DNA of 64,000 bases from Sambucus nigra (Eukaryota; Streptophyta; Magnoliopsida; Dipsacales; Adoxaceae): positions 398,469,049 through 398,533,048 of the forward strand of contig OX422211.1 of the NCBI GenBank assembly GCA_949130495.1. The letters are read 5' to 3'. The notes beneath the pieces were generated by a model. The model was not told the origin of the DNA and did not search any database. It saw only the letters and a list, made by a program, of their open reading frames with translations. The first letter of the stretch is position 1; each line of letters begins with the position of its first letter. Below, in pieces: positions 34,906 to 47,200 of this stretch. Made by a program: the position numbers and the translations under genes.

Positions 34906-37610
34906 GTGGGGTCAGTTCCTGCGAGTTACGTTGTCCCGTGGGAGGTGTTGGTGACACCAACGGGGCTGTTCGGGGACTGTTTAGAGTTTTCACCTTTTAA
35001 CGGCATGTTTTTAAACTTAAGTCTAGAAATATGCAAATTACCGTCTTATTCTCAAACCGAAAGACCCGCGACTGTGGGGTCAGTTCCTACGAGTTACGTT
35101 GGTCCTGTGGGAGGTGTTGGTGCCACCCACGGGGCCGTTTGGGGGCTGTTTTGAGTTTTCACCCTCTAAAGTCATGTTTTTCAGCATAAGTCTAGAAATA
35201 TGCAAATTGCCGTAGTACTCTCAAATCGGGAGACCCGCGGCTGTGGGGTCAGTTCCTGCGAGTTACGTTGTCCCGTGGGAGGTGTTGGTGACACCAACGG
35301 GGCTGTTCGGGGACTGTTTAGAGTTTTCACCTTTTAACGCCATGTTTTTAAACTTAAGTCTAGAAATATGGAAATTACCGTCTTATTCTCAAACCGAGAG
35401 ACCCGCGACTGTGGGGCCAGTTTCTACGAGTTACGTTGGTCCTGTGGGAGGTGTTGGTGCCACCCACGGGGCCATTCGGGGGTTGTTTCGAGTTTTCACC
35501 TTTTAACGCCATGTTTTGCTTAAGTCTAGAAATACGCAAATTACCATCGTATTCTCAAATCGGGAGACCCTCGGCTGCGGGGTCAGTTCCTACGAGTTAT
35601 GTTGGTCCCGTGGGAGGTGTTGGTGCCACCCACGGGGCCGTTTGGGGGTTGTTTCGAGTTTTCACCTTTTAACGCCATGTTTTGCTTAAGTCTAGAAATA
35701 CGCAAATTACTGTCGTATTCTCAAATCGAGAAACCCGCGACTGTGAGAAACCCGCGGCTGTGGGGGCAGTTCCTACGAGTTACGTTGGTCCCGTGGGAGG
35801 TGTTGGTGCCACCCACGGGGCCGTTCGGGGGCTGTTTCGAGTTTTCACCCTCTAACGCCATGTTTTTAATCCTAAGTTTAGAAATAAGCAAAATTACTGT
35901 CGTATTCTCAAACCGGGAGACCCGCGGCTGCGGGGTCAGTTCCTACGAGTTACGTTGGTCCCGTGGGAGGTGTTGGTGCCACCCACGGGGCCATTCGGGG
36001 GCTGTTTCCAGTTTTCACCCTCTAACGCCATGTTTTTAAGCCTAAGTCTAGAAATACACAAATTACCGTCGTATTCTCAAATAGGGAGACCCTTGGCTGC
36101 GGGGTCAGTTCCTACGAGTTACGTTGGTACCGTGGGAGGTGTTGGTACCACCCACGGGCCCGTTCGGGGGCTGTTTCGAGTTTTCACATTTTAACGCCAA
36201 TAATTTTAAGCTTAAGTCCAGAAATACGAAAATTACTGTCTTATTTTCAAACCGAGAGACCCGCGGCTGTGGGGTCAGTTCCTACGAGTTACGTTGGTCC
36301 TGTGGGAGTTGTTGGTGCCACCCACGGGGCCGTTCGGGGGCTATTTCGAGTTTTCACCCTCTAATGTCATGTTTTTAAGCCTAAGTCTAGAAATACGCAA
36401 ATTATCATCATATTCTCAAACCGGGAAACCCGCGGCTGCGGGGTCAGTTCCTACGAGTTACATTGGTCCTGTGGGAGGTGTTGGTGCCACCCACAGGGGC
36501 GTTCGGGGGTTGTTTCGAGTTTTCACTTTTTAACGCCATGTTTTGCAAAAGTCTAGAAATACGCAAATTACCATCGTATTCTCAAACCGAGAAACCCGCG
36601 GCTGCGGGGTCAGTTCCTACGAGTTACGGTGGTCCTGTGGGAGTTATTGGTGCCACCCACGGGGCCATTCGGGGGCTGTTTCGAGTTTTCACCCTCTAAC
36701 GCCATGTTTTTAAGCCTAAGTCTAGAAATACGCAAATTACCGTCGTATTCTCAAATCGGGTGACCTGCGGCTGCGGGGTCAGTTCCTACGAGTTACGTTG
36801 GTCCTGTGGGAGGTGTTGGTGCCACCCGCAGGACCGTTCGGGGGCTCTTTCGAGTTTTCACCCTCTAACGTCATGTTTTAAGCCTAAGTCTAGAAATACG
36901 CAAATTATCGTAGTACTCTCAAACTGGGAGACCCGCGGCTGCGGGCTCAGTTCCTACGAGTTACGTTGGTCCCGTGGGAGGTGTTAGTGCCACCCACGGG
37001 GCCGTTCTGGGGCTGTTTCGTATTTTCACCTTTTAACGCCATGTTTTGCTTTTGTCTGGAAATACGCAAATTACCATCGTATTCTCAAACTGAGAGACCC
37101 TCGGCTGCGGGGTCAGTTTCTACGAGTTACGTTGGTCCCGTGGGTGGTGTTGGTGCCACCCACGGGGCCGTTCGGGGGCTATTTCGAGTTTTCCCCCTCT
37201 AACGCCATATTTTTAAGCCAAAGTCTAGAAATATGCAAATTATCGTCGTATTCTCAAACCGGGAGACCCGCTGCTACGGGGTCAGTTCTTACGAGTTACG
37301 TTGGCCCTGTGGGACGTGTTGGTGCCACCCACGGTGCCGTTCGGAGGCTGTTTCGCGTTTTCACCTTTTAACGCCATGTTTTGCTTAAGTCTATAAATAT
37401 GCAAATTACCATCGTATTCTCAAACCGAGACACCTGCGGCTGTGGGGTCAGTTCCTACGAGTTACGTTGGTCCTGTGGGAGGTGTTGGTGCCACCCACGG
37501 GGCCGTTTGGGGGCTGTTTTGAGTTTTCACCCTCTAAAGTCATGTTTTTCAGCATAAGTCTAGAAATATGCAAATTACCGTAGTACTCTCAAACCGGGAG
37601 ACCCGCGGCT
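34906..37610 (+). repeat. Block E, unit E5: 16 monomers, 2,705 bp
   Basis: Shares the extra two-monomer segment with E4 (starts 34906 and 35243), at the same position and length. E4 and E5 therefore descend from one 16-mer that was itself duplicated. The TGGAAATTACCGTC variant near 35368 is also shared with E4 (near 32663). Confidence 0.9.
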
Positions 37611-39977
37611 GTGGGGTCAGTTCCTGCGAGTTACGTTGTCCCGTGGGAGGTGTTGGTGACACCAACGGGGCTGTTCGGGGACTGTTTAGAGTTTTCACCT
37701 TTTAACGGCATGTTTTTAAACTTAAGTCTAGAAATATGCAAATTACCGTCTTATTCTCAAACCGAGAGACCCGCGACTGTGGGGTCAGTTCCTACGAGTT
37801 ACGTTGGTCCTGTGGGAGGTGTTGGTGCCACCCACGGGGCCATTCGGGGGTTGTTTCGAGTTTTCACCTTTTAACGCCGTGTTTTGCTTAAGTCTAGAAA
37901 TACGCAAATTACCATCGTATTCTCAAATCGGGAGACCCTCGGCTGCGGGGTCAGTTCCTACGAGTAATGTTGGTCCCGTGGGAGGTGTTGGTGCCACCCA
38001 CGGGGCCGTTTGGGGGTTGTTTCGAGTTTTCACCTTTTAATGCCATGTTTTGCTTAAGTCTAGAAATACGCAAATTACTGTCGTATTCTTAAATCGAGAA
38101 ACCCGCGACTGTGAGAAACCCGCGGCTGTGGGGGCAGTTCCTACGAGTTACGTTGGTCCCGTGGGAGGTGTTGGTGCCACCCACGGGGCCGTTCGGGGGC
38201 TGTTTCGAGTTTTCACCCTCTAACGCCATGTTTTTAAGCCTAAGTTTAGAAATAAGCAAAATTACTGTCGTATTCTCAAACCGGGAGACCCGCGGCTGCG
38301 GGGTCAGTTCCTACGAGTTACGTTGGTCCCGTGGGAGGTGTTGGTGCCACCCATGGGGCCATTCAGGGGCTGTTTCGAGTTTTCACCCTTTAACGCCATG
38401 TTTTTAAGCCTAAGTCTAGAAATACACAAATTACCGTCGTATTCTCAAATAGGGAGACCCTTGGCTGCGGGGTCAGTTCTACGAGTTACGTTGGTATCGT
38501 GGGAGGTGTTAGTACCACCCACGGGCCCGTTCGGGGGCTGTTTCGAGTTTTCACATTTTAACGCCAATAATTTTAAGCTTAAGTCTAGAAATACGAAAAT
38601 TACTGTCTTATTCTCAAACCGAGAGACCCGCGGCTGTGGGGTCAGTTCCTACGAGTTACGTTGGTCCTGTGGGAGTTGTTGGTGCCACCCACGGGGCCGT
38701 TCGGGGGCTATTTCGAGTTTTCACCCTCTAATGTCATGTTTTTAAGCCTAAGTCTAGAAATACGCAAATTATCGTCATATTCTCAAACCGGGAGACTCGC
38801 GGCTGCGGGGTCAGTTCCTACGAGTTACATTGGTCCTGTGGGAGGTGTTGCTGCCACCCACAGGGGCGTTCGGGGGTTGTTTCAAGTTTTCACTTTTTAA
38901 CGCCATGTTTTGCAAAAGTCTAGAAATACGCAAATTACCATCGTATTCTCAAACCGAGAAACCCGCGGCTGCGGGGTCAGTTCCTACGAGTTACGGTGGT
39001 CCTGTGGGAGTTATTGGTGCCACCCACGGGGCCGTTCGGGGGCTGTTTCGAGTTTTCACCCTCTAACGCCATGTTTTTAAGCCTAAGTCTAGAAATACGC
39101 AAATTACCGTCGTATTCTCAAATCGGGTGACCTGCGGCTGCGGGGTCAGTTCCTACGAGTTACGTTGGTCCTGTGGGAGGTGTTGGTGCCACCCGCAGGA
39201 CCGTTCGGGGGCTCTTTTGAGTTTTCACCCTCTAACGTCATGTTTTAAGCCTAAGTCTAGAAATACGCAAATTATCGTAGTACTATCAAACTGGGAGACC
39301 CGCGGCTGCGGGCTCAGTTCCTACGAGTTACGTTGGTCCCGTGGGAGGTGTTAGTGCCACCCACGGGGCCGTTCTGGGGCTGTTTCGTGTTTTCACCTTT
39401 TAACGCCATGTTTTGCTTTTGTCTGGAAATACGCAAATTACCATCGTATTCTCAAACTGAGAGACCCTCGGCTGCGGGGTCAGTTTCTACGAGTTACGTT
39501 GGTCCCGTGGGTGGTGTTGGTGCCACCCACGGGGCCGTTCGGGGGCTATTTCGAGTTTTCCCCCTCTAACGCCATCTTTTTAAGCCAAAGTCTAGAAATA
39601 TGCAAATTATCGTCGTATTCTCAAACCGGGAGACCCGCTGCTACGGGGTCAGTTCTTACGAGTTACGTTGGCCCTGTGGGACGTGTTGGTGCCACCCACG
39701 GTGCCGTTCGGAGGCTGTTTCGCGTTTTCACCTTTTAACGCCATGTTTTGCTTAAGTCTATAAATACGCAAATTACCATCGTATTCTCAAACCGAGACAC
39801 CTGCGGCTGCGGGGTCAGTTCCTACGAGTTACGTTGGTCCTGTGGGAGGTGTTGGTGCCACCCACGGGGCCGTTTGGGGGCTGTTTTGAGTTTTCACCCT
39901 CTAAAGTCATGTTTTTCAGCATAAGTCTAGAAATATGCAAATTACCGTAGTACTCTCAAACCGGGAGACCCGCGGCT
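37611..39977 (+). repeat. Block E, unit E6: 14-mer, 2,367 bp
   Basis: Canonical order. The missing base is a C near 38479 (CAGTTCTACGAG instead of CAGTTCCTACGAG). It shares the ACGCCGTGTTTTGC substitution near 37875 with E7 and E8 only. Confidence 0.9.
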
Positions 39978-42345
39978 GTGGGGTCAGTTCCTGCGAGTTA
40001 CGTTGTCCCGTGGGAGGTGTTGGTGACACCATCGGGGCTGTTCGGGGACTGTTTAGAGTTTTCACCTTTTAACGGCATGTTTTTAAACTTAAGTCTAGAA
40101 ATATGCAAATTACCATCTTATTCTCAAACCGAGAGACCCGCGACTGTGGGGTCAGTTCCTACGAGTTACGTTGGTCCTGTGGGAGGTGTTGGTGCCACCC
40201 ACGGGGCCATTCGGGGGTTGTTTCGAGTTTTCACCTTTTAACGCCGTGTTTTGCTTAAGTCTAGAAATACGCAAATTACCATCGTATTCTCAAATCGGGA
40301 GACCCTCGGCTGCGGGGTCAGTTCCTACGAGTTATGTTGGTCCCGTGGGAGGTGTTGGTGCCACCCACGGGGCCGTTTGGGGGTTGTTTCGAGTTTTCAC
40401 CTTTTAATGCCATGTTTTGCTTAAGTCTAGAAATACGCAAATTACTGTCGTATTCTCAAATCGAGAAACCCGCGACTGTGAGAAACCCGCGGCTGTGGGG
40501 GCAGTTCCTACGAGTTACGTTGGTCCCGTGGGAGGTGTTGGTGCCACCCACGGGGCCGTTCGGGGGCTGTTTCGAGTTTTCACCCTCTAACGCCATGTTT
40601 TTAAGCCTAAGTTTAGAAATAAGCAAAATTACTGTCGTATTCTCAAACCGGGAGACCCGCGGCTGCGGGGTCAGTTCCTACGAGTTACGTTGGTCCCGTG
40701 GGAGGTGTTGGTGCCACCCACGGGGCCATTCGGGGGCTGTTTCGAGTTTTCACCCTTTAACGCCATGTTTTTAAGCCTAAGTCTAGAAATACACAAATTA
40801 CCGTCGTATTCTCAAATAGGGAGACCCTTGGCTGCGGGGTCAGTTCCTACGAGTTACGTTGGTACCGTGGGAGGTGTTGGTACCACCCACGGGCCCGTTC
40901 GGGGGCTGTTTCGAGTTTTCACATTTTAACGCCAATAATTTTAAGCTTAAGTCTAGAAATACGAAAATTACTGTCTTATTCTCAAACCGAGAGACCCGCG
41001 GCTGTGGGGTCAGTTCCTACGAGTTACGTTGGTCCTGTGGGAGTTGTTGGTGCCACCCACGGGGCCGTTCGGGGGCTATTTCGAGTTTTCACCCTCTAAT
41101 GTCATGTTTTTAAGCCTAAGTCTAGAAATACGCAAATTATCGTCATATTCTCAAACCGGGAGACCCGCGGCTGCGGGGTCAGTTCCTACGAGTTACATTG
41201 GTCCTGTGGGAGGTGTTGGTGCCACCCACAGGGGCGTTCGGGGGTTGTTTCGAGTTTTCACTTTTTAACGCCATGTTTTGCAAAAGTCTAGAAATACGCA
41301 AATTACCATCGTATTCTCAAACCGAGAAACCCGCGGCTGCGGGGTCAGTTCCTACGAGTTACGGTGGTCCTGTTGGAGTTATTGGTGCCACCCACGGGGC
41401 CGTTCGGGGGCTGTTTCGAGTTTTCACCCTCTAACGCCATGTTTTTAAGCCTAAGTCTAGAAATACGCAAATTACCGTCGTATTCTCAAATCGGGTGACC
41501 TGCGGCTGCGGGGTCAGTTCCTACGAGTTACGTTGGTCCTGTGGGAGGTGTTGGTGCCACCCGCAGGACCGTTCGGGGGCTCTTTCGAGTTTTCACCCTC
41601 CAACGTCATGTTTTAAGCCTAAGTCTAGAAATACGCAAAGTATCGTAGTACTCTCAAACTGGGAGACCCGCGGCTGCGGGCTCAGTTCCTACGAGTTACG
41701 TTGGTCCCGTGGGAGGTGTTAGTGCCACCCACGGGGCCGTTCTGGGGCTGTTTCGTGTTTTCACCTTTTAACGCCATGTTTTGCTTTTGTCTGGAAATAC
41801 GCAAATTACCATCGTATTCTCAAACTGAGAGACCCTCGGCTGCGGGGTCAGTTTCTACGAGTTACGTTGGTCCCGTGGGTGGTGTTGGTGCCACCCACGG
41901 GGCCGTTCGGGGGCTATTTCGAGTTTTCCCCCTCTAACGCCATCTTTTTAAGCCAAAGTCTAGAAATATGCAAATTATCGTCGTATTCTCAAACCGGGAG
42001 ACCCGCTGCTACGGGGTCAGTTCTTACGAGTTACGTTGGCCCTGTGGGACGTGTTGGTGCCACCCACGGTGCCGTTCGGAGGCTGTTTCGCGTTTTCACC
42101 TTTTAACGCCATGTTTTGCTTAAGTCTATAAATACGCAAATTACCATCGTATTCTCAAACCGAGACACCTGCGGCTGCGGGGTCAGTTCCTACGAGTTAC
42201 GTTGGTCCTGTGGGAGGTGTTGGTGCCACCCACGGGGCCGTTTGGGGGCTGTTTTGAGTTTTCACCCTCTAAAGTCATGTTTTTCAGCATAAGTCTAGAA
42301 GTATGCAAATTACCGTAGTACTCTCAAACCGGGAGACCCGCGGCT
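39978..42345 (+). repeat. Block E, unit E7: 14-mer, 2,368 bp
   Basis: Canonical order with all fourteen monomer lengths as in E2. It shares the GCCGTGTTTTGC marker with E6 and E8, and the TGCTACGGGGTC variant near 39635 with E6. It keeps the 17 bp duplication at 40463 and the CCAATAATTTTAAG monomer near 40930. Confidence 0.92.
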
Positions 42346-44713
42346 GTGGGGTCAGTTCCTGCGAGTTACGTTGTCCCGTGGGAGGTGTTGGTGACACCAA
42401 CGGGGCTGTTCGGGGACTGTTTAGAGTTTTCACCTTTTAACGGCATGTTTTTAAACCTAAGTCTAGAAATATGCAAATTACCGTCTTATTCTCAAACCGA
42501 GAGACCCGCGACTGTGGGGTCAGTTCCTACGAGTTACGTTGGTCCTGTGGGAGGTGTTGGTGCCACCCACGGGGCCATTCGGGGGTTGTTTCGAGTTTTC
42601 ACCTTTTAACGCCGTGTTTTGCTTAAGTCTAGAAATACGCAAATTACCATCGTATTCTCAAATCGGGAGACCCTCGGCTGCGGGGTCAGTTCCTACGAGT
42701 TATGTTGGTCCCGTGGGAGGTGTTGGTGCCACCCACGGGGCCGTTTGGGGGTTGTTTCGAGTTTTCACCTTTTAATGCCATGTTTTGCTTAAGTCTAGAA
42801 ATACGCAAATTACTGTCGTATTCTCAAATCGAGAAACCCGCGACTGTGAGAAACCCGCGGCTGTGGGGGCAGTTCCTACGAGTTACGTTGGTCCCGTGGG
42901 AGGTGTTGGTGCCACCCACGGGGCCGTTCGGGGGCTGTTTCGAGTTTTCACCCTCTAACGCCATGTTTTTAAGCCTAAGTTTAGAAATAAGGAAAATTAC
43001 TGTCGTATTCTCAAACCGGGAGACCCGCGGCTGCGGGGTCAGTTCCTACGAGTTACGTTGGTCCCGTGGGAGGTGTTGGTGCCACCCACGGGGCCATTCG
43101 GGGGCTGTTTCGAGTTTTCACCCTTTAACGCCATGTTTTTAAGCCTAAGTCTAGAAATACACAAATTACCGTCGTATTCTCAAATAGGGAGACCCTTGGC
43201 TGCGGGGTCAGTTCCTACGAGTTACGTTGGTACCGTGGGAGGTGTTGGTACCACCCACGGGCCCGTTCGGGGGCTGTTTCGAGTTTTCACATTTTAACGC
43301 CAATAATTTTAAGCTTAAGTCTAGAAATACGAAAATTACTGTCTTATTCTCAAACCGAGAGACCCGCGGCTGTGGGGTCAGTTCCTACGATTTACGTTGG
43401 TCCTGTGGGAGTTGTTGGTGCCACCCACGGGGCCGTTCGGGGGCTATTTCGAGTTTTCACCCTCGAATGTCATGTTTTTAAGCCTAAGTCTAGAAATACG
43501 CAAATTATCGTCATATTCTCAAACCGGGAGACCCGCGGCTGCGGGGTCAGTTCCTACGAGTTACATTGGTCCTGTGGGAGGTGTTGGTGCCACCCACAGG
43601 GGCGTTCGGGGGTTGTTTCGAGTTTTCACTTTTTAACGCCATGTTTTGCAAAAGTCTAGAAATACGCAAATTACCATCGTATTCTCAAACCGAGAAACCC
43701 GCGGCTGCGGGGTCAGTTCCTACGAGTTACGGTGGTCCTGTGGGAGTTATTGGTGCCACCCACGGGGCCGTTCGGGGGCTGTTTCGAGTTTTCACCCTCT
43801 AACGCCATGTTTTTAAGCCTAAGTCTAGAAATACGCAAATTATCGTCGTATTCTCAAATCGGGTGACCTGCGGCTGCGGGGTCAGTTCCTACGAGTTACG
43901 TTGGTCCTGTGGGAGGTGTTGGTGCCACCCGCAGGACCGTTCGGGGGCTCTTTCGAGTTTTCACCCTCTAACGTCATGTTTTAAGCCTAAGTCTAGAAAT
44001 ACGCAAATTATCGTAGTACTCTCAAACTGGGAGACCCGCGGCTGCGGGCTCAGTTCCTACGAGTTACGTTGGTCCCGTGGGAGGTGTTAATGCCACCCAC
44101 GGGGCCGTTCTGGGGCTGTTTCGTGTTTTCACCTTTTAACGCCATGTTTTGCTTTTGTCTGGAAATACGCAAATTACCATCGTATTCTCAAACTGAGAGA
44201 CCCTCGGCTGCGGGGTCAGTTTCTACGAGTTACGTTGGTCCCGTGGGTGGTGTTGGTGCCACCCACGGGGTCGTTCGGGGGCTATTTCGAGTTTTCCCCC
44301 TCTAACGCCATCTTTTTAAGCCTAAGTCTAGAAATACGCAAATTATCGTCGTATTCTCAAACCGGGAGACCCGCTGCTGCGGGGTCAGTTCTTACGAGTT
44401 ACGTTGGCCCTGTGGGACGTGTTGGCGCCACCCACGGTGCCGTTCGGAGGCTGTTTCGCGTTTTCACCTTTTAACGCCATGTTTTGCTTAAGTCTATAAA
44501 TACGCAAATTACCATCGTATTCTCAAACCGAGACACCTGCGGCTGCGGGGTCAGTTCCTACGAGTTACGTTGGTCCTGTGGGAGGTGTTGGTGCCACCCA
44601 CGCGGCCGTTTGGGGGCTGTTTTGAGTTTTCACCCTCTAAAGTCATGTTTTTCAGCATAAGTCTAGAAATATGCAAATTGTCGTAGTACTCTCAAACCGG
44701 GAGACCCGCGGCT
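42346..44713 (+). repeat. Block E, unit E8: 14-mer, 2,368 bp
   Basis: Canonical order. It differs from E6 and E7 by AAATAAGGAAAATTAC near 42985, and by an AGCCTAAGTCTAGAAATACGC monomer near 44320 where E2-E7 have AGCCAAAG and ATATGC. That last feature makes it resemble E1 at this position. Confidence 0.92.
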
Positions 44714-45490
44714 GTGGGGTCAGTTCCTGCGAGTTACGTTGTCCCGTGGGAGGTGTTGGTGACACCAACGGGGCTGTTCGGGGACTGTTTAGAGTTTTCA
44801 CCTTTTAACGGCATGTTTTTAAACTTAAGTCTAGAAATATGCAAATTACCGTCTTATTCTCAAACCGAGAGACCCGCGACTGTGGGGTCAGTTCCTACGA
44901 GTTACGTTGGTCCTGTGGGAGGTGTTGGTGCCACCCACGGGGCCATTCGGGGGTTGTTTCGAGTTTTCACCTTTTAACGCCATGTTTTGCTTAAGTCTAG
45001 AAATATGCAAATTACTGTCGTATTCTCAAATCGGGAGACCCTCGGCTGCGGGGTCAGTTCCTACGAGTTATGTTGGTCCCGTGGGAGGTGTTGGTGCCAC
45101 CCACGGGGCCGTTTGGGGGTTGTTTCGAGTTTTCACCTTTTAATGCCATGTTTTGCTTAAGTCTAGAAATACGCAAATTACTGTCGTATTCTCAAATCGA
45201 GAAACCCGCGACTGTGAGAAACCCGCGGTTGTGGGGGCAGTTCCTACGAGTTACGTTGGTCCCGTGGGTGGTGTTAGTGCCACCCACGGGGCCGTTCGGG
45301 GGCTGTTTCGACTTTTCACCCTCTAACGCCATGTTTTTAAGCCTAAGTTTAGAAATAAGCAAATTACTGTCGTATTCTCAAACCGGGAGACCCGCGGCTG
45401 CGGGGACAGTTCCTACGAGTTACGTTGGCCCCGTAGGAGGTGTTGGTGCCACCCACGGGGCCATTCGGGGGCTGTTTCGAGTTTTCACCC
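44714..45490 (+). repeat. Block E, truncated final unit E9
   Basis: The first four to five monomers of the 14-mer, including the 17 bp duplication at 45199. The next monomers pass gradually into block F: the 45361 segment reads AATAAGCAAATTACTG without the extra A of E units. Near 45490 the order becomes that of F (TAATGTCATG, CTATAAATACGC, TAGTACTC). Confidence 0.85.
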
Positions 45491-47200
45491 TCTAATGTCA
45501 TGTTTTTAAGCCTAAGTCTATAAATACGCAAATTACCGTAGTACTCTCAAACTGGGAGACCCGCGGCTGCGGGGTCAGTTCCTACGAGTTACGTTGGTCC
45601 CGTGGGAGGTGTTGGTGCCACCCACGGGGCCGTTCTGGGATTGTTTCATGTTTTCACCTTTTAACGCTATGGTTTACTTAAGTTTAGAAATACGGAAATT
45701 ACCGTTGTATTCTCAAACCGGAAGACCCTCGGCTGCGGGGTCAGTTCCTACGAGTTACGCTGGTCCCGTGGGTGGTGTTGGTGCCACCCACGGGGCCGTT
45801 CGGGGGCTGTTTCGAGTTTTCACCCTCTAATGCCTTGTTTTTAAGCCTAAGTCTAGAAATACACAAATTATCATCGTATTCTCAAATCAGGAGACCCGCG
45901 GCTGCGGGGTCAGTTCTTACGAGTTACGTTGGCCCTGTGGGAGGTGTTGGTGCCACCCACGGTGCCGTTCGGGGGCTATTTCGAGTTTTCACCTTTTAAC
46001 GCCATGTTTTGCTTAAGTCTAGAAATACGCAAATTACCGTCATATTCTCAAACCGAGAAACCCGCGGTTGCGGGGTCAGTTCCTACGAGTTACGTTGGTC
46101 CTGTGGGAGGTGTTGGTGCCACCCACGGGGCCGTTTGGGGGTTGTTCCGAGTTTTCACCTTTTAACGCCATATTTTGCTTAAGTCTAGAAATACGCAAAT
46201 TACCGTCGTATTCTCAAACCGGGATGCCCGCGACTGCGGGGTCAGTTCCTACGAGTTACGTTGGTCCCGTGGGAGGTGTTTGTGCCACCCACGGGGCCGT
46301 TCGGGGGCTGTTTCGAGTTTTCACCCTCTAACGCCATGTTTTTAATCCTAAGTTTAGAAATAAGCAAATTACCGTCGTATTCTCAAACCGGGAGACCCGC
46401 GGCTGCGGGGTCAGTTCCTACGAGTTACGTTGGTCCCGTGGGAGGTGTTGGTGCCACCCACGGGGCCGTTCGGGGGCTGTTTCGAGTTTTCACCCTCTAA
46501 CGTCATGTTTTTAAGCCTAAGTCTAGAAATACACAAATTACCGTAGTACTCTCAAACTGGGAGACCCGCGGCTGCGGGGTCAGTTCCTACGAGTTACGTT
46601 GGTCCCGTGGGAGGTGTTGGTGCCACCCACGGGGCCGTTCTGGGATTGTTTCATGTTTTCACCTTTTAACGCTATGTTTTACTTAAGTTTAGAAATACGT
46701 AAATTACCATTGTATTCTCAAACCGGGAGACATTCATTGCGGGGTCAGTTCCTATGAGTTACGCTGGTCCCGTGGGTGGTGTTGGTGCCACCCACGGGGC
46801 CGTTCGGGGGCTGTTCCGAGTTTTCACCCTCTAACGCCATGGTTTTAAGCCTAAGTCTAGAAATACACAAATTATCATCGTATTCTCAAATCGGGAGACC
46901 CGCGGCTGCGGGGTCAGTTCTTACGAGTTACGTTGGCCCTGTGGTAGGTGTTGGTGCCACCCACAGTGCCGTTCGGGGGCTGTTTCGAGTTTTCACCTTT
47001 TAACGCCATGTTTTGCTTAAGTCTAGAAATACGCAAATTACCGTCATATTCTCAAACCGAGAAACCCGCGGCTGCGGGGTCAGTTCCTACGAGTTACGTT
47101 GGTCCTGTGGGAGGTGTTGGTGACACCCGTGGGGCCGTTCGGGGGCTGTTTCGAGTTTTCACCCTCTAACGTCATGTTTTTAAGCCTAAGTCTACAAATA
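45260..47200 (+). repeat. Block F: two copies of a 6-monomer repeat of about 1,004 bp
   Basis: Marker pairs 45594/46599 (TTCTGGGATTGTTTCATG monomer), 45772/46776, 45929/46933 and 46095/47099 lie 1,004-1,005 bp apart. The one-base difference comes from a change near 46731 (GAGACATTCATTGCGGGG). The monomer order at the start matches block D at 23276-23850, across the whole of block E. Confidence 0.85.
46430..46598 (+). repeat. Representative class-A monomer, 169 bp
   Basis: This copy is typical of the longer class. After the TTTCGAGTTTTCACC landmark it reads CCTCTAACG(C/T)CATG followed by TTTTTAAGCCTAAGTC. Class A is interspersed with class B in every block, and the order of the two classes is what defines the HOR units. 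It contains about 15 CpG dinucleotides when all canonical sites are intact. Most copies carry a TCTAGA hexamer in the AAGTCTAGAAAT segment. Confidence 0.9.
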
